DNA of 64,000 nucleotides from CALBPI01 sp038521865 (GTDB taxonomy: Bacteria; Pseudomonadota; Gammaproteobacteria; Steroidobacterales; Woeseiaceae), in NCBI GenBank assembly GCA_038521865.1, contig JBCBKO010000004.1, positions 62,001 to 126,000 on the forward strand. Direction: 5' to 3'. Shown here piece after piece: positions 26,230 to 33,988 of this stretch. The first letter of the stretch is position 1. Each line of letters opens with the position of its first letter. Position numbers and translations under genes: made by a program. The notes beneath the pieces are model-generated. The model searched no databases, had not been told where the DNA came from, and saw only the letters and a program-made list of their open reading frames with translations.

Positions 26230-27416
26230 CCATTCACGCAGTGACAGTCCCGAAATGGGGCATTGAAATGCAGGAGGCAACGCTTGCCGAATGGAAGGTC
26301 GGTGTTGGCGATGCGGTTTCGAAAGGCGATGAAATCGTCGACATGGAAACCGAAAAAATCGTGAACACGCACGAAGCTCCTGCCGCCGGCGTCTTGCGCA
26401 GAATTCTGGCCGAACCCGGCGATGTCTTCGAAGTTGGAAAGCTCATTGGTGTTATTAGCGATGCTGATGAAAGCGAGACAGACGTAGACGCATTCGTCGA
26501 GTCGTTCGTCCCGGTTGATGCATCGTTTGATGGTGCCGACAATGAGTCTTCAGAACTCACAGAGGCGCCGGAGCCCGCGGCCGAACCGGCAACACCTGCG
26601 GCAGGTGAACCTCGAATCTCTCCGATCGCGAAGCGATTAGCTGAGTCTTTAGGTATTGCGTGGCAAGAGATTCAAGGCACGGGTCGTAATGGCCGAATTT
26701 CCAAGCAGGACGTCGAAGCTGCGGCGGCTGCACAAAGTGGTGCGCCGATCCAGCGCAGTCCACTACAGCGTACGGTTGCCGCGCGAATGCAGGCGGCCAA
26801 GCAACAGATCCCACACTTCTATTTGGACATCGCTGTCGATGTGGGGCGTGCACAGACGCTGCGGCGCAGCCTCAACAACGACAACGGTGTGAAGGTGACG
26901 CTCAATGATGTGATCGTCCGCGCGGTCGCCGAGACTCTGATGAAACACCCAGCCGTAAACGTGCAGCTACGCGATGACGAGCTTTACGCGGCTAGCGCCA
27001 GCGTTGGTGTTGCCGTTGCAGCAGCCGATGGATTGGTAGCGCCGGTGATCAAGAATGCAGCGGGTCAGCCACTCACCGCGTTGGCGCAAGAGATTCGTCG
27101 TCTTGCAGCAGCAGCTAATGATCGGTCACTCGAAGCCGGCGATCTTGAAGGCGGTGCCACCACGGTCTCCAATCTCGGTATGTATGGCGTCGATGCGTTT
27201 ACTGCGATCGTGAATCCGCCACAAACCTCAATCCTTGCGGTCGGTGCGGCAAGGTCGGTACCCACAATCAAGGACGGTGAACTGGGGATCGCAGAACAGA
27301 TGTCGATCACCATGTCCTGTGACCACCGAGCCTTTGACGGCGCTGCTGGTGCAGCGTTTCTGGCTGATCTGAAGGCCCTGCTCGAGGCGCCGGCAGTCCT
27401 GTTCGCCGATCATTGA
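26226..27416 (+). CDS. dihydrolipoamide acyltransferase (E2) of 2-oxoacid/acetoin dehydrogenase
   Basis: 396 residues. Domains in order: one lipoyl domain (about 5-78) with the lipoylated Lys in METEKIVN, an acidic/Ala-Pro linker, a peripheral subunit-binding domain (about 121-157, RISPIAKRLAESLG ... GRNGRISKQDV), and the catalytic acyltransferase domain ending in the active-site motif DHRAFDG. It moves the acyl group from E1 to CoA. No E3 (lipoamide dehydrogenase) gene follows, so the complex must borrow E3 from elsewhere. Product acyl-CoA could feed the CoA-dependent steps encoded nearby. Confidence 0.92.
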   Translation: MTIHAVTVPKWGIEMQEATLAEWKVGVGDAVSKGDEIVDMETEKIVNTHEAPAAGVLRRILAEPGDVFEVGKLIGVISDADESETDVDAFVESFVPVDASFDGADNESSELTEAPEPAAEPATPAAGEPRISPIAKRLAESLGIAWQEIQGTGRNGRISKQDVEAAAAAQSGAPIQRSPLQRTVAARMQAAKQQIPHFYLDIAVDVGRAQTLRRSLNNDNGVKVTLNDVIVRAVAETLMKHPAVNVQLRDDELYAASASVGVAVAAADGLVAPVIKNAAGQPLTALAQEIRRLAAAANDRSLEAGDLEGGATTVSNLGMYGVDAFTAIVNPPQTSILAVGAARSVPTIKDGELGIAEQMSITMSCDHRAFDGAAGAAFLADLKALLEAPAVLFADH

Positions 27417-27489
27417 TAATGTGATCTGGCGCAGGCCGCCGGTTCTGCGACGCGTTACCATAATCCCCAGGTAACGACAGGAGCCACTC

Positions 27490-28236
27490 ATGCGCAACCT
27501 TGTGCTTGCAATGACTGCAATTCTGGCCAGTGGTGCTGCCGGCGCGCAGATGAATCCCTCTTTTTCGATTGACTCGAACGGTTCGGATATTGTGACGACC
27601 GCCGTCTTCAGCGATGTCACCACGTTCCAGATTCGCATTGAGTTTGACGAACCCATCCGAACGGGTGTCTACGACAACCCGGCACTTGTGCAGGTGGTCT
27701 ATTCCGTTTCGGGCGATTTGATGATGGGAACGCCATCCGGATTTCCATCGTTTGCGCTAGAGCGCACGATCACTGGCGCTGATTTCTACGCGCAGGGCAG
27801 CTCGTTGCGTTTTGAAGTGGCCGCCGACGCGTTTATCGACGATGGTGTGGTTGCCTCGGAGCTGGTGGGTACTGGCAGCGATGTGGTGTTTCGATTTGAT
27901 GGCCGCGAGGTCGATAACGGGCGATTCCATCCCGCTTTGCTCGAGCTACGTGCCGACGGTACTGGTCGCATTCAAAACTCCAACAATGTGCCGTCGCAAA
28001 ATCCGCTTCAGGAAGTTGCGTTCGGCGAGGAGTACATCACGGACTTCACCTACATTCCCGCGGAGTTCACGATCTTGACCGAGATGGATCTCGACCCGAT
28101 CGTCCCAGTACCGCCGCAGCAGGGGCCGTTCGGCGGCTCGGGCGGTGGTTCCGCTGGAATCGCCGGTCTGTTGTTCCTCGTTACAACACTATTGATCAGG
28201 CGTCGTCACCGACGCCACAATCTTGCACAGCCCTGA
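27490..28236 (+). CDS. secreted protein with GlyGly-CTERM sorting signal, unknown function
   Basis: 248 residues with AGGAG before the ATG. An N-terminal signal peptide (to about residue 19, ASGAAGA) and a C-terminal GGSGGGSAG stretch, hydrophobic helix and RRRHRR tail form a GlyGly-CTERM tripartite signal, processed in other bacteria by rhombosortase for surface display or release through type II secretion. The middle is beta-rich and acidic, and I do not recognise a domain. It lies 73 bp after the E2 gene, and the small lipoprotein gene begins five bases after its stop. Confidence 0.75.
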   Translation: MRNLVLAMTAILASGAAGAQMNPSFSIDSNGSDIVTTAVFSDVTTFQIRIEFDEPIRTGVYDNPALVQVVYSVSGDLMMGTPSGFPSFALERTITGADFYAQGSSLRFEVAADAFIDDGVVASELVGTGSDVVFRFDGREVDNGRFHPALLELRADGTGRIQNSNNVPSQNPLQEVAFGEEYITDFTYIPAEFTILTEMDLDPIVPVPPQQGPFGGSGGGSAGIAGLLFLVTTLLIRRRHRRHNLAQP

Positions 28237-28240
28237 TCTC

Positions 28241-28501
28241 GTGAGATTCGTTTCGGTCTTGGTTCTGGTGAGCGCCTTAATCTGCAGTGGCTGTGTCAGC
28301 ACCTCGTTCGAGGAAGACTCACCGAGTGGCGGCGTTTACGATCTCATCAGTGAGCAATACATCCGTGGTCCAAACGACACGATAGGCAGCTCAGGCCCAA
28401 GGGCGCGCGGTAGTACCGTGTGCACCTACGTCAGTCGTGAAACTGGCGCTCGCGACATCCGTCGTTACCCAGGCGGGATGCCGTGCCCACCGAATCTGTG
28501 A
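28241..28501 (+). CDS. small lipoprotein, paralogue of the next gene
   Basis: 86 residues from a GTG at 28241; the reading frame could start at a TTG at 28223 but then the signal would be misplaced. The signal RFVSVLVLVSALICSGC has its lipid Cys near residue 18. The short mature part contains GGVYDLIS, a second Cys in VCTYV and the end RRYPGGMPCPPNL. The next protein has the same spaced pattern (GGTYKLIS, TCTYE, VRYPDNVDCPATY), so the two are paralogues. Function unknown. Confidence 0.65.
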   Translation: MRFVSVLVLVSALICSGCVSTSFEEDSPSGGVYDLISEQYIRGPNDTIGSSGPRARGSTVCTYVSRETGARDIRRYPGGMPCPPNL

Positions 28502-28608
28502 GGCTTAGACAATTTCGGTAATCCCGATCTGAATAAGCTTGAGCAATCGATTTGTTCAACGTAAGTTCGAGTTTCGGGGGCGGTTGTGTAAGTAACAGGA
28601 GTGCATTC

Positions 28609-28917
28609 ATGATTCGCAAAGCGGTTTTAGTCACCATCGTTTCAGCCTCGACGGCGTTGATGGGTTGTGCAAACACCGATTCATCCGCCCCAGCCTATAC
28701 CGGCGGTACGTACAAACTGATCAGTACGACCCCGGCGTCCAACCGATTCACTACTGCTGAACCATCTGCCACTGCCCACGGTACAGGCGTCGCGGGACGC
28801 AAAGGCCGACAAGTCAATATGCGTGCCACGCTGAAGACATGCACCTACGAAAACGACGATGGGCAAATCAAGAACGTCCGCTACCCAGATAATGTCGATT
28901 GCCCGGCTACGTACTGA
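28609..28917 (+). CDS. small lipoprotein, paralogue of the preceding gene
   Basis: 102 residues from the ATG at 28609, which has AGGAG eight bases upstream; the open frame extends upstream without a good start. MIRKAVLVTIVSASTALMGC is a lipoprotein signal with Cys20. The mature chain shares GGTYKLIS, a central TCTY and the terminal RYPDNVDC with the gene before it, including two Cys that might pair. The 3' end overlaps the convergent DUF3667 gene by 11 bp. Function unknown. Confidence 0.75.
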   Translation: MIRKAVLVTIVSASTALMGCANTDSSAPAYTGGTYKLISTTPASNRFTTAEPSATAHGTGVAGRKGRQVNMRATLKTCTYENDDGQIKNVRYPDNVDCPATY

Positions 28918-29794
28918 TTGAGCCGAGCGTGGCGAAAAGCAGGATGAGCCGATAGACCACCGCGTTCCAGAACAGACTGAACACGACGACCATTGCGGTT
29001 GCCGCGCTTCGCAGTTTGCCTGCGCCGTAGAAGCGTCGGATCGATAGGTATAAGTAGGGACCGATGATCAGGAGTGGCCCGACCAACTCAATCGCGAAGT
29101 AGGCGGTGTTGTTGATGAACGCAGCACTCGCTGGCGAAGTGAGCCATGCGGTTGTCAGCCTACTTGCGCCGATCACCAGCCTTGGCCACACCATCATGAA
29201 TACGCAGTGTAGTATCAGCAGCTCATAAGCGTAGTAGTGCAACGCAAACACAAGGTGGTCTGCCGCGAGCTTGCGAGTACCGAGCATCAGAACGCCGATC
29301 GTCAAAGCCAGCATCGGGACCATGACGAAGATCAATGAGCGTGCCAGTACTTCGCTTTGGTTGTCGTAGACTGCTTCAAACGCATCTCTTGAAAGACCAC
29401 TGTCTGCTGCGGTCTTCTCGACCCAGCTTTCAATGGGTAGCGTCGTGGAATAGGCCTGCTGGTTAATTTGTATATCCAGCGATGTGTTATATCCGGCGTG
29501 AGTCGCGAACGGGTGCAACAGGAAGTAAATAATGTTCGCCAGCAGAAAGAGCTGCACTGGCCCGAGGAAGGGCTTGCGCTTTCCGAGACAAAACGCGTGC
29601 GTTAGCGCCCCGGGCTTGAGAATCAGTGTGCGAAGCGTGCGGAAGAGCCGCGAGTCAAGATCAGTGACCGATTCGAAGAAGGTTCGCGTCAGCGCCCCCA
29701 GCGTGCGGTCTGATGGGTTAAGTCGTCGCTCACCGCAAACCGAGCAATATTCGCCCGTGACCTTCGCACCGCAGCTCGCGCAGGTTTCAGTCAT
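28907..29794 (-). CDS. DUF3667 family membrane protein with N-terminal zinc ribbon
   Basis: 295 residues. The N-terminus has two CxxC pairs (CASCGAKVTGEYCSVCGE), a zinc-ribbon-like knuckle. This is followed by the DUF3667 pattern (SDRTLGALTRTFFESVTDLDSRLFRTLRTL, PGALTHAFCLGKRKPFLGPVQLFLLANIIYF) and about five membrane segments. The family has no established function. It is convergent with the small lipoprotein gene and 39 bp after the end of the ABM-like gene on the same strand; cotranscription is possible but unsupported. Confidence 0.85.
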   Translation of the reverse strand: MTETCASCGAKVTGEYCSVCGERRLNPSDRTLGALTRTFFESVTDLDSRLFRTLRTLILKPGALTHAFCLGKRKPFLGPVQLFLLANIIYFLLHPFATHAGYNTSLDIQINQQAYSTTLPIESWVEKTAADSGLSRDAFEAVYDNQSEVLARSLIFVMVPMLALTIGVLMLGTRKLAADHLVFALHYYAYELLILHCVFMMVWPRLVIGASRLTTAWLTSPASAAFINNTAYFAIELVGPLLIIGPYLYLSIRRFYGAGKLRSAATAMVVVFSLFWNAVVYRLILLFATLGSIST

Positions 29795-29833
29795 AGGTGT
29801 TTAAGTTCGCACCGAGAATGGTGCGTGCGCGGT

Positions 29834-30121
29834 CTAAACGCCGTCGAACAGCTTAAGGTCCATTTCCTCGGCGAGGCAATCTAGAATCGGTGGCACCAGC
29901 TCGTCATGAAAATCGATGCCCATGTGGTAGTCGAACGCTGCCTGGTCCTTGAACGCCGCATATACGACATAGGTGTTTTCCGCCTCGCGCTGCTTCAGCA
30001 CATGATAGGCGATCAGATCAGGTTCGTGCTCCACTGCGAGGTTCGTCAAACGCGTTTGCAGCGTTTCGAATTCCTGCGCACGCTCCGGTTTTACAACCAG
30101 AGTGGCAACGAATGACATCAT
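29834..30121 (-). CDS. ABM-like small dimeric alpha+beta-barrel monooxygenase
   Basis: 95 residues from the ATG at 30121, which overlaps the stop of the acyl-CoA ligase gene by 4 bp. MMSFVATLVVKPERAQEFETLQTRL begins a ferredoxin-like fold of the antibiotic biosynthesis monooxygenase family (dimeric alpha-beta barrel); EPDLIAYHVLKQ and YVVYAAFKDQAAFDYHM are typical. Some relatives are cofactor-free quinol oxygenases, others are heme-degrading or of unknown role. A second member starts the same operon at 32084, so the acyl-CoA ligase is framed by two such proteins. Confidence 0.8.
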   Translation of the reverse strand: MMSFVATLVVKPERAQEFETLQTRLTNLAVEHEPDLIAYHVLKQREAENTYVVYAAFKDQAAFDYHMGIDFHDELVPPILDCLAEEMDLKLFDGV

Positions 30122-31782
30122 GATGTTTGCTCCAGTTCCGCTACGAGTTGATCGCGGAGTTTGAATTTTTGAATTTTGCTGGTGGACATCGGCCACTCCG
30201 TTACGAAGCGTACGTAGCGTGGGATTTTGAAACTAGCAATTTCTCCCTTACAAAAAGCCATCAATGCTTCGGGTTCTACGGTGTGATCGTCCTGTAGTTC
30301 GACGAAGGCTGCGGCAACCTCTCCGAGACGTGCGTCAGGCACACCAACGACCTGCGCCATCTTCACTGCATCATGACGTGCGAGGAACGTTTCGATCTCG
30401 GCTGCAGCCACGTTTTCCCCGCCGACTTTCAACATGTCTTTTGTACGTCCATAAAACATGATCTGCCCGTCTTCATCGAGCGAGCCGACATCGCCGGTGT
30501 GATACCAACCGTCGTCGTCTTTTGCGGCAGCTGTCTTTTCCGGATCTTTGTAGTAGTGATCAAACAAGCTGTACCCGCGCACGAGAATCTCGCCCCGCTC
30601 CCCGGTTGGGAGGTCTACACCCGTGTCGGCATTGACGATTCGCACTTCCATGCCCGGCAGCGGCGTACCTAGCTTTGTGGTTCGCTGCTCAAGCGTGGCA
30701 TCAAGTTCGCTAGTGCATACCGTGCCAGCCGTTTCGGTCATGCCAAACGTGCCGACCTGAATGGTATTCGGCATCGCCTTTTGCATTGCCTCTGCAATCC
30801 CTGGTGGCTGCACGGCGAAGTTTGAATTCATTAAGCGAACGGCTGATAAATCGGTTTTCTCAAAGTCGGGGTGATGGATCAGGTCCGACATGATCGTAAT
30901 GAAGCAAGGGTAGGTCACTGACGCTCGTTCCTCTTCGAGCATCTTCAACGCCACACCGGCATCGAAGTAGGACATCGTCAGATACGTGGCACCGACATCG
31001 AACGAAGCGACGATTGGCAGTATTGCTGCGATATGAAACATCGGGAGTGGCGACCAGAAACGATCTTCGTGGGTCAGTTTATAGCGCTGGCGTCCGAGTG
31101 CGATCGAGTTACGGACCATTGCCTCATGACTGATCACCGCGCCTTTCGGGCTGGCTGTGGTGCCCGAGGTATAGAGCATTAATCCCGGGTCGCGCACCTG
31201 CACGCGCATCCGCCGTTCGTGCACCTCGTCATCAGTGATGGTGTTAGCCAGAGCCTCGAATTTTTGCTGCGGGATAAATCCTGGAGGTGTGCTTTCGCCG
31301 AGGAGTACAAGGTTGCGCAATTTAGGCGCGGCAGTGACAGACAGCGCCAACACATTTTGTTGCTCGGCGATATCCGGTAAGCCTCGGGTCATGCGCTCGA
31401 CGAAGTCGACCTGTTCGGCGATCTGGTCGGTCGTGATGACGCAAACAAGATCTCCGTTCTCGATCACGTAAGCGAGTTCATGTGCTTGGTAACGCGCGTT
31501 GACCGGCACAGGAACCGCACCGGCGAGTGCAACCCCGAAAAAGAGCTCCGGGAAGTCATGACAGGTCGGCAACAAGATGCCGACATGCTCACCGCGTTCG
31601 ACGCCCAGCGCCATGAGGCATTTCGCCCGTGTCATGGCTCTATCGCGTAACTCGGCGTAGGTCAGGCGGAAGTCCGGAAACACGATCGCAGGAGAGTCCG
31701 GATAGTCGTCGGCCGCCGACAGCAGCAGATCTCCCAGCGTTGTTGCGTTGATCCGATTCGAGCGAAGTAGCGCTTTGTCCAT
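30118..31782 (-). CDS. AMP-dependent acyl-CoA synthetase/ligase
   Basis: 554 residues, a full ANL-superfamily enzyme. The P-loop is LYTSGTTASPKG, the A5-type motif is FGMTETAGTV, the A7/A8 hinge is GWYHTGDVGSLDEDGQIMFYGRTKDMLKVGGENV, and the catalytic Lys lies in SKIQKFKLRDQL near the C-terminus. It activates a carboxylic acid to its CoA thioester through an acyl-adenylate. Start ATG has GGAG upstream within the end of the first ABM gene (2 bp gap). It is in an operon divergent from Rieske ferredoxin/oxygenase genes across operator site 2. Likely the entry step for a carboxylate intermediate. Confidence 0.92.
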   Translation of the reverse strand: MDKALLRSNRINATTLGDLLLSAADDYPDSPAIVFPDFRLTYAELRDRAMTRAKCLMALGVERGEHVGILLPTCHDFPELFFGVALAGAVPVPVNARYQAHELAYVIENGDLVCVITTDQIAEQVDFVERMTRGLPDIAEQQNVLALSVTAAPKLRNLVLLGESTPPGFIPQQKFEALANTITDDEVHERRMRVQVRDPGLMLYTSGTTASPKGAVISHEAMVRNSIALGRQRYKLTHEDRFWSPLPMFHIAAILPIVASFDVGATYLTMSYFDAGVALKMLEEERASVTYPCFITIMSDLIHHPDFEKTDLSAVRLMNSNFAVQPPGIAEAMQKAMPNTIQVGTFGMTETAGTVCTSELDATLEQRTTKLGTPLPGMEVRIVNADTGVDLPTGERGEILVRGYSLFDHYYKDPEKTAAAKDDDGWYHTGDVGSLDEDGQIMFYGRTKDMLKVGGENVAAAEIETFLARHDAVKMAQVVGVPDARLGEVAAAFVELQDDHTVEPEALMAFCKGEIASFKIPRYVRFVTEWPMSTSKIQKFKLRDQLVAELEQTS

Positions 31783-31784
31783 GA

Positions 31785-32084
31785 TCAGCTCCGGAGCGGG
31801 TCCAGATACTCACGAACGTAGGGACCATCGAGACACTCGACGAGACCCGGCACGATTTTCAGGAAATAGTCTGTCTTCTGGTGGGCTTCTTCCGCTTCAT
31901 CGGTGAGAAAGCTTTCGAATACGGCATATCCAAGCGGTTCCTCGCGCAACTTGTAGAAGCGGAAGTAAAGACACTCTGGCTCATGGGCGAGCACTTTTTC
32001 GGTGAGCGCCTCGCACGCTTCGATGAACTGCTGTTCTTTGTCTGCATGAATGGTCATACGGGACAGAAAAGAAACAATCGCCAT
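31785..32084 (-). CDS. ABM-like small dimeric alpha+beta-barrel protein
   Basis: 99 residues, GGGGGGA upstream of the ATG. MAIVSFLSRMTIHADKEQQFIEACEALTEKVLAHEPECLYFRFYK is the ABM/dimeric alpha-beta barrel pattern, distantly related to the protein at 29834 (both keep HEP after the first helix). First gene of the ABM-ligase-ABM operon; its start is 76 bases from the edge of operator site 2-bearing palindrome region toward the divergent ferredoxin gene. A cofactor-independent oxygenation or a binding role is possible; activity is not predictable. Confidence 0.8.
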   Translation of the reverse strand: MAIVSFLSRMTIHADKEQQFIEACEALTEKVLAHEPECLYFRFYKLREEPLGYAVFESFLTDEAEEAHQKTDYFLKIVPGLVECLDGPYVREYLDPLRS

Positions 32085-32142
32085 ATTGGATTCCCCCCGG
32101 AATTTTGCGAGTGTTTGGAGGATAGCGTTCCCTCTGGAAAAA

Positions 32143-32160
32143 AAACAGTCAGAACTGTTT
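32143..32160 (+). promoter_or_regulatory. 18-bp palindrome, putative TetR-type operator (site 2)
   Basis: AAACAGTC-AG-AACTGTTT, one half-site position off perfect symmetry and identical to site 1 in 16 of 18 bases. It ends 58 bases before the ferredoxin start codon, with a TAAGTC hexamer starting at 32180. On the other side it begins 58 bases from the ABM gene start, so it could control both divergent operons. The flanks TGGAAAAA and CTTTTT are shared with the other sites. Confidence 0.75.
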
Positions 32161-32218
32161 CTTTTTACCGAAGAGGGTGTAAGTCTAGCGAATTCAGGGT
32201 GTTCGAAGGGGAACAGGG

Positions 32219-32551
32219 ATGGCGAAAGCCTTCGTAATTGAGGCGGATGCGGTCGAGGTTGGCAAGACTCGGCCGGTTACGGTCGAGGGCCGTAAACTCT
32301 TGGTTTGCCATTCCAAGACCGGGATTTACGTCATTGAGAACCAATGCTCCCATCAGATGGCGAGGCTCACGGGTGGCAAGCTCCGAGGGCACAAGATTTT
32401 CTGTCCACTACACAGTGCACCCTTCGATATGAGGGATGGGGCAGCGCTTGGGCCACCCGCCGACAAACCGATCTGCGTATTTCAGACAACGGTTGAGGAC
32501 GGCAAGGTTTTCGCAGAGATCCCGGATACTGCACAAAACCGTCAGGGCTGA
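32219..32551 (+). CDS. Rieske-type ferredoxin
   Basis: 110 residues with GGGGAACAGGG before the ATG. A single Rieske [2Fe-2S] domain: Cys43/His45 in CSHQ and Cys62/His65 in CPLHSAPFD. It should be the soluble electron carrier for a Rieske oxygenase, most directly the one 66 bp downstream. It is the only ferredoxin in the window and may serve all three oxygenases; no ferredoxin reductase gene is present. It is divergent from the ABM-ligase-ABM operon across operator site 2. Confidence 0.92.
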   Translation: MAKAFVIEADAVEVGKTRPVTVEGRKLLVCHSKTGIYVIENQCSHQMARLTGGKLRGHKIFCPLHSAPFDMRDGAALGPPADKPICVFQTTVEDGKVFAEIPDTAQNRQG

Positions 32552-32617
32552 TTGTTTTGTGGTATTCGCATTGCTAGTATTTTGGATTCCGCGAATCTGT
32601 AACCCGGGGGGGGTGAA

Positions 32618-33979
32618 ATGAGCGCACAGTACAAAGCGAAGTGGCCGATGGATCTGGGAGCACCGGCAGAGTCCTTGGAGGCGAAGCAACCGGATATCGA
32701 CAACGGACTCGATGTCTACCACCCCTCCCGTTACTACTCTCACCAGTTCAAAGAGCTCGAAGAGCAGAACTTGTGGCCGAAAGTCTGGCTGCTCGCTGGC
32801 GTGACTACAGATATTCCCGAGGATGGTGACTTCTTCGTGTTCTCCTTCGGACGAGAGGAATTCATTGTTGTCCGTCAGGAAGATGAAAGTATTAAGGCGT
32901 TTTATAACGTCTGTCCGCATCGAGGCAATCGGGTTTGCCTGGCTCGTAGTGGCGCAGCGGCAAGCTTTGCGTGCTCATTTCACGGCTGGCGTTTTGATAT
33001 CGACGGCTCGCTGGATCAGATCACCGATGAAGACACGTTCGACCCGCGTCTCGTTGCCCATCGCCCGGGGTTGACCGAAGTCGCTTGCGATAGCGTTGGC
33101 GGCATCATCTTTATCAACATGGATGGTAAGGCACCGCCGTTGAAGGAGTACCTCGGTCTGCCGGAGGGCTACATCGAGCAGTACGAGGTCGACAAGATGC
33201 ACGTTGTGCATCACGTGCGCAGCGAATGGAATGCGAACTGGAAAATCGGCGTTGATGCGTTTTACGAGACGTATCACTTACCGTACGTACATCCTCAGAC
33301 TCAAGGCGTGATGGAGGACTTCTCCCAGAACGATCTGTACCCGAACGGTGCGTCGCGAATGATCGTGCCGATCTGTGTGAAGTCGCATCGGGTTGAAGAT
33401 CAGGAATCGGTCGACCCATACCAGGCACATATGATGATGGAAGCCGGGTTAGATCCGGCGACTTTCGAGGGCTCGGCCGCCGAGGTTCGTGAGGCTGTGC
33501 AGAAAGCGAAACGCGAGCGCGCCGAACGTTTGGGTCTCGACCACTACGCGAACTTCACCGATGGTCAGCTGACCGACAGCTGGGCCACTGGGCTGTTCCC
33601 CAATGTACAGATGGGCATGCATCCGGAAGGGGTGTTCATCATGCGGTTTATCCCCGACGCGAAAGATCCGGAAAAGTTCATCTACGACACCATGATTTTG
33701 TTCCGCCCGGTCGATGATCCGGATTACGATGTTCCCGCGTGGATGGGTTTACCGGAAGGCACCGATTGCTCGGGTGATACGCGGCCGGAACCGATCTGGG
33801 TCCCTGCCGGCGAAAGCCCGAATCTTGGTGAGGTGTTGGATCAGGATGCGGAGTTGCTGCCGATCGTGCAGCAAGGTGTGCGTTCTCGCGGCTACCGTGG
33901 TGCGTTATATGGCGATCAGGAGCAACGCGTCCGTCATTTCGAGGTCGAGCTCGAGCGGTATATCAACGGCGAGAAGTAA
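32618..33979 (+). CDS. Rieske non-heme iron oxygenase, alpha subunit (second of three)
   Basis: 453 residues, ATG preceded by GGGGGGGTG. Rieske ligands are Cys99/His101 (CPHRGN) and Cys119/His122 (CSFHGW). The catalytic iron segment is DAFYETYHLPYVH. The N-terminal half aligns well with the enzyme at 22187 (GDFF..FGREEFIVVRQED matches GDFI..IGRESVIVVKQDD), so these are paralogues that may act on successive intermediates. It is cotranscribed with the ferredoxin and no beta subunit is seen. Substrate unknown. Confidence 0.92.
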   Translation: MSAQYKAKWPMDLGAPAESLEAKQPDIDNGLDVYHPSRYYSHQFKELEEQNLWPKVWLLAGVTTDIPEDGDFFVFSFGREEFIVVRQEDESIKAFYNVCPHRGNRVCLARSGAAASFACSFHGWRFDIDGSLDQITDEDTFDPRLVAHRPGLTEVACDSVGGIIFINMDGKAPPLKEYLGLPEGYIEQYEVDKMHVVHHVRSEWNANWKIGVDAFYETYHLPYVHPQTQGVMEDFSQNDLYPNGASRMIVPICVKSHRVEDQESVDPYQAHMMMEAGLDPATFEGSAAEVREAVQKAKRERAERLGLDHYANFTDGQLTDSWATGLFPNVQMGMHPEGVFIMRFIPDAKDPEKFIYDTMILFRPVDDPDYDVPAWMGLPEGTDCSGDTRPEPIWVPAGESPNLGEVLDQDAELLPIVQQGVRSRGYRGALYGDQEQRVRHFEVELERYINGEK

Positions 33980-33988
33980 CCGGGTTTA

